Below, one piece after another: positions 1 through 6,241 of a stretch of DNA of 7,553 bases. Every line of letters starts with the position of its first letter. Position 1 is the stretch's first letter. The translations under genes and the position numbers were made by a program. The notes beneath the pieces are model-generated. The model did not search any database. It saw only the letters and a program-made list of their open reading frames with translations, and was not told the DNA's origin. This DNA comes from Flemingiibacterium sp045600005 (lineage in GTDB: Bacteria; Bacillota; Clostridia; Oscillospirales; CAG-272): the NCBI GenBank assembly GCA_045600005.1, contig JAZRXB010000349.1, positions 1 to 7,553 on the forward strand, read 5' to 3'.

Positions 1-1
1 C

Positions 2-1555
2 CCGAAAAAGCCAGCCGTCACCTTCCCGGACGCCTGCGCCGTCTACGTTCTTCTTCTGACCAATGACGGTGTCGACTCCCCCGGTCACTTTGACCAGTAT
101 ATGATCGACTTCTGGCGGCGGACGCCCTATCCGGAGGCGCGGGAGATGCTGGAGGATCTGTGGGAGTTCTTCCACGACACGCGGACGTGGAACCTCTGCA
201 TCGGCGGCTCGGACGAGAACTGGAACGACAGGTCGAACGCGCTGACGTGGGAGATCCTCGACATCACCGAAAAATTCTGCTATAACACGCCGAACCTGAC
301 CATGCGCATCCACCGCAATACGCCCGAAGCGCTGCTCTTCAAGGCGGCGAAGTGCATCGGCACCGGCTGCGGTATGCCTGCGCTCTACAACGACGAGATC
401 GTCTGCCCGGCGCTCGAAGACCTCGGCATCCCGCCCTGCGATTCGCATCTCTACGCGATGAACGGCTGCAACCAGATCGACATTCAGGGCAAGTCCCACA
501 TGGGTCTGGAGGACGGCGAGGTCTGCCTGCTCAAATGCCTCGAATACGCGCTGACCAACGGACGCGACCTGCTGACCGGCGACCGCGTTTCGATCGAGAC
601 GGGCGACGCGAAGAGCTTCACGACCTATGAGGAGCTGTGGGAAGCCTACAAAAAGCAGGTCGAATACATCCTTGCGATGTCCATCCGCCTTGCGAACCGC
701 TCGCAGAAGACCTTTGCCGACAATGCGCCGAACCCGCTTCGTTCGCTGCTCTTACAGGGCTGTCTCGAACAGGGCAAGGACTACAAGCGCGGCGGTCCGT
801 GGTACAATCACGGTCAGATCCTGACTGAGGGTCTTGCCGACACGACCGACTCGCTCACGGCGGTGAAGCATTTCGTCTTCGACACGAAGAAGTACACGAT
901 GGCGCAGCTCGTCGATGCGCTCGAACACGACTACGAGGGCTGTGAGGAGATGTACACCGAGCTGCGGAACTATCCGGCGAAGTTCGGCAACGACAACGAC
1001 GAAGCGGACGGGATCGGCGCGGCGGTCCTGTCGCACTTCTTCTCGGATATGGCGAACTACCGTACCTTCCGCGACCCGGTGAACGGCGTCTACGGCGGCG
1101 GACTCAGCACCTTCCAGCGCACCGGACGCTACGGCTCGTCCTGCGGCGCGTCGGCGAACGGTCGTCACGCGAGAAACGTCATCATCGCCGACAGCATCGG
1201 CGCGGTCCCCGGCATGGACAAAAAGGGTCCGACCGCGGTCGTGAAGTCCGCGCTCCGCTACGACCAGCGGCTTGCCAAGAGCGGCTTCGTGCTCCAGCTC
1301 AAGTTCGACAAGAAGCTGTTCAACTCCGAGAGAGGGCAGGCGGCGTTCGTCTCGCTCGTGAAGGTCTACTTCGGAAACGGCGGACAGCAGCTGTCGATCA
1401 ACGTCCTCGATCAGGAGGAGCTGCTCGACGCAAAGAAGCATCCCGAGAACCATCAGAATCTGATCGTGCGCGTGGGCGGATTCAGCGAATATTTCGTCAA
1501 CCTGTCCGAAGCGCTGAAGGACAACGTGATCGCCCGCACGACGCAGAGCCTGTAA
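2..1555 (+). CDS. Glycyl radical enzyme (pyruvate formate-lyase superfamily), 5' truncated by the window
   Basis: The frame is open from base 2, so the real start lies upstream. The ATG at 101 is internal: the 33 codons before it read on as protein, including SPGHFDQYMIDFW, which resembles the SPGR-DQ segment of GREs. 517 residues are visible. Family members are usually about 780-850, so roughly 270-330 are missing. The radical loop is VRVGGFSEYFVNL near the C-terminus, with the radical glycine at visible residue 493 (codon 1478-1480). The thiyl cysteine is in YAMNGCNQIDIQGKS, visible residue 156 (codon 467-469). A KDYKRGGPWYN segment near residue 260 is also typical. Known eliminating GREs (glycerol, diol and choline enzymes) have GCxE; here the Glu is Gln, so substrate and reaction are unknown. 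These enzymes need a radical SAM activase, which is not in the window. It probably shares a transcript with the SDR 73 nt downstream. Family assignment is firm; function is not. Confidence 0.93.
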   Translation, partial: PKKPAVTFPDACAVYVLLLTNDGVDSPGHFDQYMIDFWRRTPYPEAREMLEDLWEFFHDTRTWNLCIGGSDENWNDRSNALTWEILDITEKFCYNTPNLTMRIHRNTPEALLFKAAKCIGTGCGMPALYNDEIVCPALEDLGIPPCDSHLYAMNGCNQIDIQGKSHMGLEDGEVCLLKCLEYALTNGRDLLTGDRVSIETGDAKSFTTYEELWEAYKKQVEYILAMSIRLANRSQKTFADNAPNPLRSLLLQGCLEQGKDYKRGGPWYNHGQILTEGLADTTDSLTAVKHFVFDTKKYTMAQLVDALEHDYEGCEEMYTELRNYPAKFGNDNDEADGIGAAVLSHFFSDMANYRTFRDPVNGVYGGGLSTFQRTGRYGSSCGASANGRHARNVIIADSIGAVPGMDKKGPTAVVKSALRYDQRLAKSGFVLQLKFDKKLFNSERGQAAFVSLVKVYFGNGGQQLSINVLDQEELLDAKKHPENHQNLIVRVGGFSEYFVNLSEALKDNVIARTTQSL

Positions 1556-1573
1556 GACAGGATCCGAAATCCG

Positions 1574-1602
1574 GCATACGTCGGTAAAACGCCGGCGTAT
1601 GC
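1574..1602 (+). promoter_or_regulatory. Intercistronic hairpin between GRE and SDR
   Basis: CATACGTCGG (1575-1584) pairs with CCGGCGTATG (1592-1601) with one G-T wobble, and G1574-C1602 extends it to 11 bp. The loop is seven bases, 1585-1591. No T tract follows, so it is unlikely to be a normal terminator. It ends nine bases before the ribosome binding site of the SDR. Likely roles are transcript processing, protection of the upstream message, or tuning of the ratio between the two proteins; this is inference from position only. Confidence 0.6.
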
Positions 1603-1628
1603 TCCGCATACAGAAAGGAAAACTTATC

Positions 1629-2339
1629 ATGGAGAAAAACGTTATTCTGATCACCGGCGGCACGAGCGGCTTCGGCAGGGAGACCGCGAGACTGTTCGCA
1701 GGGAAGGGCGAGACCGTCATCATCACCGGCAGAAAGCCCGAAACGCTCGAAGCGGCCGCGAAGGAGCTGGGCTGCGACTTCATCCGCGCCGACGTGACCG
1801 TTCCGTCCGACTGGGACCGCGTGTACGATTATGTGATCGGCAAATACGGAAAGATCGACCTGCTGCTCAACAACGCGGGCGGCGGCATCGCCATTAAGGA
1901 GATCAAGGATCAGTCCATCGAGGACATCGACAAGGCGATCATGACCAACCTGAACGGCACGATCTACGGCTGTCGGAAGTTCGCGCCGAAGTTCATCGAG
2001 CAGAAGGGCGGCACGATCATCAACGTCTCGTCGATCTGCGCGAAGTACGCATGGCCGGGATGGGGCGTCTACGCGGCTGCCAAGTGGGGCGTACTCGGTC
2101 TGACGAAGGGGCTTTACACCGAGCTTTGCCCGTACAACGTGCGCGTCACCTGCCTGATGCCGGGCGCAGGCGACACCAACTTCGATAAGAACGCGAACTT
2201 CACCGAGCGCGGCATGATCCCGTCGATGAAGCCGGAGGACATCGCGCAGGCGATCCTGTCGGTCTTCTATCTGCCGAGGCACGTCTGGGTCGGTGAGATC
2301 GACGTCTGGGGCGTTGACCAGCAGGTCATCCCGTTCTGA
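1629..2339 (+). CDS. Short-chain dehydrogenase/reductase (classical SDR)
   Basis: A 236-residue NAD(P)-dependent oxidoreductase, close to the usual 250 of classical SDRs and probably cytoplasmic, since no signal or membrane segment is seen. The cofactor motif is TGGTSGFG (residues 9-16), NNAG is at 81-84, a structural Asn at 107, the catalytic pair is Y148-x3-K152 with Ser135 thirteen residues before Tyr, and a PG motif follows at 178-179. ITGRK after strand 2 (Arg34, Lys35) favours NADP(H) over NAD(H), by family knowledge. The start at 1629 is chosen because AGAAAGGA (1612-1619) lies nine bases upstream; an in-frame ATG at 1599 sits inside the hairpin stem and lacks a ribosome binding site. 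It follows the GRE by 73 nt with no terminator between and is followed at once by a strong terminator, so it is likely the last gene of the GRE operon. It may reduce or oxidise a carbonyl/alcohol made or used by the GRE. Substrate unknown. Confidence 0.93.
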   Translation: MEKNVILITGGTSGFGRETARLFAGKGETVIITGRKPETLEAAAKELGCDFIRADVTVPSDWDRVYDYVIGKYGKIDLLLNNAGGGIAIKEIKDQSIEDIDKAIMTNLNGTIYGCRKFAPKFIEQKGGTIINVSSICAKYAWPGWGVYAAAKWGVLGLTKGLYTELCPYNVRVTCLMPGAGDTNFDKNANFTERGMIPSMKPEDIAQAILSVFYLPRHVWVGEIDVWGVDQQVIPF

Positions 2340-2347
2340 TCTTTATG

Positions 2348-2396
2348 AAAACCGGGGAGGAGAGAGGTGCGATAAGCTTTTTCCTCTCCGGTTTTT
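2348..2396 (+). terminator. Intrinsic terminator of the GRE-SDR unit
   Basis: AAAACCGG at 2348-2355 pairs with CCGGTTTT at 2388-2395. The stem continues inward through the GGAGGAG and TTCCTCT segments with two G-T wobbles, giving about 16 bp, and ends in TTTTT (2392-2396). It starts nine bases after the SDR stop codon. Confidence 0.88.
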
Positions 2397-2436
2397 CCGA
2401 AATCCCCGTTATTTTGAGATCCTGATGATTTTCCTC

Positions 2437-2465
2437 TTGACAGATGAAAGAGTCGATGCTATAAT
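2437..2465 (+). promoter_or_regulatory. Perfect-consensus sigma-70/sigma-A promoter
   Basis: TTGACA at 2437-2442 and TATAAT at 2460-2465 are separated by exactly 17 bp, and TGC just before the -10 adds an extended -10 element. Transcription would start near 2472, about 330 nt upstream of the solute-binding protein gene. It lies directly after the terminator of the previous unit, as expected for a new transcription unit. Confidence 0.85.
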
Positions 2466-2802
2466 AAATTGACCGGAAATCATCCGAAAAGGACGGCTTT
2501 TCTGTATGATTCGGACAATCCGGCGCCGCCTATTCCGGCGCGGCCGATTTCCGCGGCTGTCTGAGACCGGGCGCAAGCCTTCGCCGGGACGTATCGTCCA
2601 TATCGCGTCCCGTCTGCTCCATGATGGCAGAAAAGCCGTGAAAATTTTCATTCGTTTCTGGCGATTCGGTCAATTTTCAGGCGAAAAACAACAGCGTTTT
2701 CACCCGGGATGTGGTATAATCTTGATGTGCTACGCAGACAGCCGAAAAAGCCGCTCCCACCGCCGTACCCGTAGTTTTCATGAGAAAAAGGAGAATATCC
2801 CC
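2466..2802 (+). other. Long gene-free leader, probably structured RNA
   Basis: No convincing gene is present. Plus and minus strands are both open here, but the translations are arginine-rich and resemble no family, and no start has a good ribosome binding site. Several hairpins can be drawn: a two-part stem at 2473-2514 (AATCAT with ATGATT outside, GAAAAG with CTTTTC inside), GCGCCG/CGGCGC at 2523-2541, a bulged GC stem at 2567-2587, and GGGACG/CGTCCC at 2586-2611, which overlaps it. A 12-bp palindrome, TGAAAATTTTCA, lies at 2639-2650. The stretch could be an untranslated leader with a regulatory role or a small RNA. I recognise no known riboswitch, 6S, SRP or RNase P signature. Confidence 0.45.
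2712..2720 (+). promoter_or_regulatory. Second, extended -10 promoter close to the solute-binding protein gene
   Basis: TGGTATAAT is a perfect extended -10 (TGnTATAAT, hexamer 2715-2720). No good -35 hexamer stands 16-18 bp upstream, which extended -10 promoters tolerate. Transcription would start near 2727, giving a leader of about 76 nt. Together with the promoter at 2437 this suggests tandem control of the gene at 2803. Confidence 0.55.
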
Positions 2803-4287
2803 ATGACAGGAAAAACCGACCGCATTGTGACGGCGTTCCTCGCCGTCCTCATGACTCTCAGCGCCGCTTCCTGCGGTGCATCGCCCGCTTCGCCGACCGA
2901 CGGTACGACCGCCGCGGAAGGGACGGCGACCGAAGCCCCGAAGGTCGAATTCGACCCCTTTGAAGGACTTCCCAAGAAGGATTACGGCGGAAAGGAATTC
3001 CGCATTCAGCTGCGCCCGCACGAGCGCTGGATCGGCGATATGTACGTCGAGGAAGCGACCGGCGACGTGGTGGACGACGCGATCTTCGAGCGCAACTCCG
3101 CCGTTGCGGATTATTTCAACATCAAATTCGTCAAGATCGAATCGTCCAACTCCAACTCGGACTCGGATGCGCGCGCGCCGATCCTCGCGGGCGACGACGC
3201 CTTTGAGCTGGTCGTGCCGCACGGCTGCAAGGGCGCGGGCGATTATTCAAACGAAGGTCTGATGCTCAACTGGTTCACCGATCTGCCCTATGTGAAGCTC
3301 GATCAGCCGTGGTGGGATCAGGACTGCCAGAAGAGCCTTTCGATCAACAACAAGCTCTACTGCATGGAGGGCGACATCAGCTACTGCGCGCTCGGCGCGG
3401 CGGACGTTATGCTGTTCAACAAGGATGTGTTCGACGAGTTAAGGCTTGACTATCCCTACAAGAAGGTCCTTGACGGCAAGTGGACGCTCGAAGAATGGTC
3501 GAAGATGGTGCGCGACGCGGGACGCGACCTCAACGGCGACTCGAAATTCAACATCGACGACGATTTCTTCGGCTATGTGACGCAGATGTACATCGGTCCG
3601 GTCGAGGTCTTCACGTCGTGCGGTCTGCGCACCATGAGCAAGGACAAGGACGACATCCCGTATCTGACGATGAACACCGAGCGCACGCTCGACGTTTTCA
3701 CGCGCTTCTTCGATCTGCTCGATTCGGATGACTGCTTCTGCGACTCGCAGGGCGTGTCCTATGCGGCGGGCTACGTCAACACGTTCCTTGAGGGACGCGC
3801 GCTGTTCTGCGACATGAACCTCGCCGACGTCGAAACGATGCGTGCGATGGACGCGGAATTCGGTATCGTTCCGTGGCCGAAATACAACGAACAGGAAGAT
3901 TATCTGACCAACGTCGACGCCGGAACGAACATTTTCTGCGTGCCGATCACGGTCTCCGACCCCGAAATGGTCTCGATGGTGATCGAAGCGCTTGCGGCTT
4001 ACGGTTACAACAAGGTCCTTCCGGCGTTCTATGAGATCACGCTGATGGGCAAGACCTCGCGCGACAACGAGTCGGCGGAGATGCTCGACATCATCAAGAA
4101 CTCCCGCGTATACGACATCGGATACTGGAACAGCAAGCTGGGCGGCGTGTTCTACACGCACTTCCATCCGTTCCTGAAAGACGACATGGCAGGAAACCGC
4201 GACTTCGCTTCGTGGTATGCAAAGAACGAGCCTGCCGTTCAGGCGGAACGCGACAAGATCATTGCGATGGACGCTTACAAGGATTGA
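2803..4287 (+). CDS. Extracellular solute-binding lipoprotein (ABC importer type, family 1-like)
   Basis: A 494-residue secreted binding protein, presumably anchored to the outer face of the membrane and delivering a ligand, often a carbohydrate, to an ABC importer. The N-terminus has a basic start, a hydrophobic stretch (about residues 8-19) and a lipobox ending AASC with the acylated cysteine at 24. An acidic, Ala/Thr/Pro-rich linker follows to about residue 50, then the binding domain begins at DYGGKEFRI. DLNGDSKFNIDD (residues 242-253) resembles the DxNxDxK calcium-binding loop seen in many such proteins. The start at 2803 is set by AAGGAG (2788-2793) nine bases upstream and by the signal peptide; the frame is open for 99 more codons upstream, but that part is not protein-like. 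No permease or ATPase gene is adjacent, which is odd for an ABC system. Its partners may be elsewhere, or it may act as a sensor. Ligand unknown. Confidence 0.9.
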   Translation: MTGKTDRIVTAFLAVLMTLSAASCGASPASPTDGTTAAEGTATEAPKVEFDPFEGLPKKDYGGKEFRIQLRPHERWIGDMYVEEATGDVVDDAIFERNSAVADYFNIKFVKIESSNSNSDSDARAPILAGDDAFELVVPHGCKGAGDYSNEGLMLNWFTDLPYVKLDQPWWDQDCQKSLSINNKLYCMEGDISYCALGAADVMLFNKDVFDELRLDYPYKKVLDGKWTLEEWSKMVRDAGRDLNGDSKFNIDDDFFGYVTQMYIGPVEVFTSCGLRTMSKDKDDIPYLTMNTERTLDVFTRFFDLLDSDDCFCDSQGVSYAAGYVNTFLEGRALFCDMNLADVETMRAMDAEFGIVPWPKYNEQEDYLTNVDAGTNIFCVPITVSDPEMVSMVIEALAAYGYNKVLPAFYEITLMGKTSRDNESAEMLDIIKNSRVYDIGYWNSKLGGVFYTHFHPFLKDDMAGNRDFASWYAKNEPAVQAERDKIIAMDAYKD

Positions 4288-4295
4288 ATACGGCA

Positions 4296-4328
4296 CGAAA
4301 AAGGACGCCCGGCGGGCGTCCTTTTTCG
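4296..4328 (+). terminator. Bidirectional intrinsic terminator
   Basis: A perfect 15-bp stem pairs 4296-4310 with 4314-4328 around a GGC loop. The GC core GGACGCCC is flanked by AAAAA on the left and TTTTT on the right, so it can stop transcription on both strands. It serves the solute-binding protein gene (stop 4287) and the converging transporter gene, whose stop is at 4398. In the 70 bases between, a longer-range pairing of ATGAGACA (4338-4345) with TGTCTCAT (4379-4386) is also possible. Confidence 0.9.
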
Positions 4329-4397
4329 GTTTGCGGAATGAGACATCAAAAGGGTTCCAACCTCAATAACAGATGCCTTGTCTCATACTTTTTTCAT

Positions 4398-5786
4398 TTA
4401 AGCGGTGAATGCGGGAAGCACCGAAATGACGAGGACGATCAGGATGATGATCGGGAGGACAAAGGTCATGTAGGGACGGATCCACTTCGGAACCGCGAGA
4501 CCGTTGCCGGTGTTGACCTCATTGAAGTAGTTCTTCCAGCCCCAGCCGAACTTCGTCGTGCAGAAGAGGACGTAGACGAGCGAGCCGATCGGAAGAAGCA
4601 GGTTGGAGACGATGAAGTCTTCGAGATCCATGAAGCCCTTGCCGATGACCGTGATATCGCCCCAGACGTTCAGGCTGAGGATCGCGGGCAGCGAGAGGAC
4701 TAAGATCAGACCGACGTTGATGAGCGAGACGGTGCGGCGGCTCAGCCTGGTCAGCTCCAGCCAGAAGGAGATGATGTTTTCAAACACCGCGATGACCGTG
4801 GAGAACGCGGCGAAGATCATGAACAGGAAGAAGAAGCTGCCGACGATGCGTCCGCCGGGCATATTGTTGAACACGCTCGACAGAGTGGTGAACAGGAAGC
4901 TGGCGCCGACCTTCGAGGGGTCGTCGATGTTCACGCCGCTGCTGTAAGTGAAGCAGGCGGGGAAAATGATCAGACCGGACATCAGGGCGACGGAGGTGTC
5001 GAGCGAGACGATCGTCAGACCCTCGCCGAGCAGGCGGCGGTCCTTGCCGATGTAGCTGCCGAAGATGGCGATGGAGCCGATGCCGAGACTGAGCGTGAAG
5101 AACGCCTGACCCATTGCGGCGGAGATGACGTTGAGCAGCCCGGCTTTTTCGATGTTGGCGGCATTCGGGACGAGATAGAATTTCAGACCCTCGCCCGCGT
5201 TGTCGAGCGTTAGGGAGTAAATGACCAGACCGAGCATCAGGGCGAACAGAGCCGCCATCATGACCTTCGTCACCTTTTCAACGCCGTTCTGCAGACCGAG
5301 CGAGCAGATGAAGAAGCAGACGAAAATGACCGAGAAGGTCGAGAGGATGAGTAAACCGGGGTTAGAAACGACGCTTCCGAAGACGCCGCCCAGTTCTCCC
5401 GGATCCTTTACGGGCAGGATGGAGCCGTCAAGGTATTTGATGAAGTAGATGACGAACCAGCCCGCGATGGTGGTGTAGAACATCATCAGCAGGTAGTTGC
5501 CCGCGATGCCGGCATACTTCATGAGATGCCACTTCTGTCCGTCCTTTTCGAGAACGTCGAACGAGGACGCGATGCTGCGCTGGCTGCCGCGTCCGACGGC
5601 AAGCTCCGCGGTCATGACCGGGATGCCGAGCAGGATCAGGAATCCGATATAGATCAGAACGAAAATAGCGCCGCCGTAGCCGCCCGCCAGGATCGGGAAG
5701 CGGTAGACGTTGCCTACGCCGATCGCACAACCGGCGGAGATCAGAATGAATCCGAGCCGGGATGCGAATTTTTCACGTTGTGCCAT
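4398..5786 (-). CDS. Sodium-dependent transporter, SNF/NSS family (LeuT-like)
   Basis: A 462-residue integral membrane protein of the sodium:neurotransmitter symporter family. Bacterial members couple Na+ entry to uptake of amino acids or related small solutes. TM1 reads SRLGFILISAGCAIGVGNVYRFP (residues 9-31), aligning with LeuT TM1 including the Na+-site Asn (26) and the gating Arg (29). TM6 has FFTLSLGIG (229-237), nearly identical to LeuT. TM8 has FAAFST (325-330), keeping the two hydroxyl residues of the second Na+ site as Ser329/Thr330, in swapped order. About 11-12 hydrophobic segments are seen, ending in one at about 440-460. Differences from the common GNIWRFP and NGGGAF motifs are Tyr for Trp at 28 and GYGGAIF at 36-42. 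The start at 5786 rather than 5798 is chosen because the GGAGG site overlaps the upstream ATG. It is a single-gene unit with its own promoter. Substrate not predictable from this. Confidence 0.93.
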   Translation of the reverse strand: MAQREKFASRLGFILISAGCAIGVGNVYRFPILAGGYGGAIFVLIYIGFLILLGIPVMTAELAVGRGSQRSIASSFDVLEKDGQKWHLMKYAGIAGNYLLMMFYTTIAGWFVIYFIKYLDGSILPVKDPGELGGVFGSVVSNPGLLILSTFSVIFVCFFICSLGLQNGVEKVTKVMMAALFALMLGLVIYSLTLDNAGEGLKFYLVPNAANIEKAGLLNVISAAMGQAFFTLSLGIGSIAIFGSYIGKDRRLLGEGLTIVSLDTSVALMSGLIIFPACFTYSSGVNIDDPSKVGASFLFTTLSSVFNNMPGGRIVGSFFFLFMIFAAFSTVIAVFENIISFWLELTRLSRRTVSLINVGLILVLSLPAILSLNVWGDITVIGKGFMDLEDFIVSNLLLPIGSLVYVLFCTTKFGWGWKNYFNEVNTGNGLAVPKWIRPYMTFVLPIIILIVLVISVLPAFTA

Positions 5787-5791
5787 AGAAA

Positions 5792-5796
5792 CCTCC
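5792..5796 (-). promoter_or_regulatory. Ribosome binding site that decides the transporter start
   Basis: GGAGG on the minus strand is five bases upstream of the ATG at 5786. It overlaps the other in-frame ATG at 5798 (ATGGAGG), so that codon cannot be served by it. The mature start is therefore MAQREKF. Confidence 0.85.
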
Positions 5797-5822
5797 ATTA
5801 AATTATTTTGCTCAACAACAGT

Positions 5823-5851
5823 ATTCTACAACAAAAAGTACGGATTGTCAA
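5823..5851 (-). promoter_or_regulatory. Promoter of the SNF transporter
   Basis: On the minus strand TTGACA (5851-5846) and TAGAAT (5828-5823) are 17 bp apart. The start of transcription would be near 5816, leaving a leader of about 30 nt, too short for a riboswitch or T-box. Confidence 0.82.
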
Positions 5852-5875
5852 GGCTTTTTGACGGGAATTTTACGA

Positions 5876-5996
5876 AATTGTGAAAGTTTGAAAACGAGTT
5901 TTCAAACTTATCGTTTTATGGCTTTCACTGCCGTTCCGGCAGCGAAAGCCACAATTCCGATGAAGGTAACTTTTGCTGCGCAAAAGCTGCCTTCAT
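5876..5996. repeat. Compact palindromic element of three hairpins, possible interspersed repeat or structured RNA
   Basis: Three strong hairpins lie in tandem. The first is AAGTTTGAAAAC/GTTTTCAAACTT at 5884-5909. The second is a 14-bp stem with one A/C mismatch and loop TTC at 5919-5951. The third, at 5960-5996, has about 16 pairs including one G-T, one A/C mismatch and loop TGC. AATTGTG (5876-5882) can pair with CACAATT (5950-5956), closing the first two into a three-way junction in competition with the foot of hairpin two. The element fills the space between the transporter promoter and the tRNA terminator and has no promoter or ribosome binding site of its own that I can see. Short open frames exist on both strands (5918-5998 plus, 5925-5996 minus), but they are likely by-products of the palindromes. 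The compact folded design recalls REP/MITE-type intergenic repeats. One copy is visible here. Confidence 0.55.
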
Positions 5997-6004
5997 AAAA
6001 AATA

Positions 6005-6032
6005 AAAAAGGATATCCTTCGATATCCTTTTT
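6005..6032 (-). terminator. Terminator of the tRNA-Asp/tRNA-Thr unit
   Basis: A perfect 12-bp stem, AAAAAGGATATC with GATATCCTTTTT, closes a CTTC loop (6017-6020). Read on the minus strand it is followed by a T-rich tract (6009-5997). It begins two bases after the CCA end of tRNA-Thr. Confidence 0.88.
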
Positions 6033-6033
6033 C

Positions 6034-6109
<76 letters not shown>

Positions 6110-6115
6110 AGATGA

Positions 6116-6192
6116 TGGCGACCGGGATGGGGTTCGAACCCACGACCTCTAGCGTGACAGGCTAGCGTTCTAACCAGCTGAACTACCCGGCC
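6116..6192 (-). tRNA. tRNA-Asp (anticodon GTC)
   Basis: A 77-nt cloverleaf on the minus strand with encoded CCA (6118-6116) and the expected G discriminator. The acceptor is GGCCGGG/CCCGGTC with one G-T pair. The anticodon stem is GCTAG/CTAGC-like with loop CTGTCAC, giving GTC for aspartate codons. The T loop is TTCGAAC within GTGGGTTCGAACCCCAT. It is the first gene after the promoter at 6213-6241. Confidence 0.96.
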
Positions 6193-6212
6193 ATCTCCTC
6201 ATCACGAGCAAT

Positions 6213-6241
6213 ATTATAGCACATCCATCCCCGTTTGTCAA
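6213..6241 (-). promoter_or_regulatory. Promoter of the tRNA unit
   Basis: On the minus strand TTGACA (6241-6236) and TATAAT (6218-6213) are 17 bp apart, with TGC before the -10 as an extended element. Transcription would start near 6206, about 14 nt before tRNA-Asp. A full consensus fits the high output expected of tRNA genes. Confidence 0.9.

Noticed and set aside
752..1783. A 343-codon open frame on the minus strand across the GRE gene
   Set aside because: It is antisense to a clear GRE and runs into the SDR. The translation is Val/Arg/Asp-rich and unlike any family, a typical shadow of GC-rich codons.
1497..2282. A 261-codon minus-strand frame across the SDR
   Set aside because: Antisense shadow of an SDR that has all expected motifs; no ribosome binding site or recognisable domain.
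2506..2802. A 99-codon N-terminal extension of the solute-binding protein
   Set aside because: It is arginine-rich and would bury the signal peptide. The good ribosome binding site and lipoprotein signal both point to 2803.
3439..4296. A 285-codon minus-strand frame across the solute-binding protein
   Set aside because: Antisense to a well-supported lipoprotein gene, with a start inside a terminator stem and a low-complexity Val/Arg/His translation.
5786..5822. A riboswitch or T-box in front of the amino-acid-type transporter
   Set aside because: The predicted leader is only about 30 nt, too short for either.
5884..5996. A CRISPR array or tandem terminator series
   Set aside because: The three hairpins differ in sequence and have no spacers between identical repeats, and they lack the T tracts expected of terminators.
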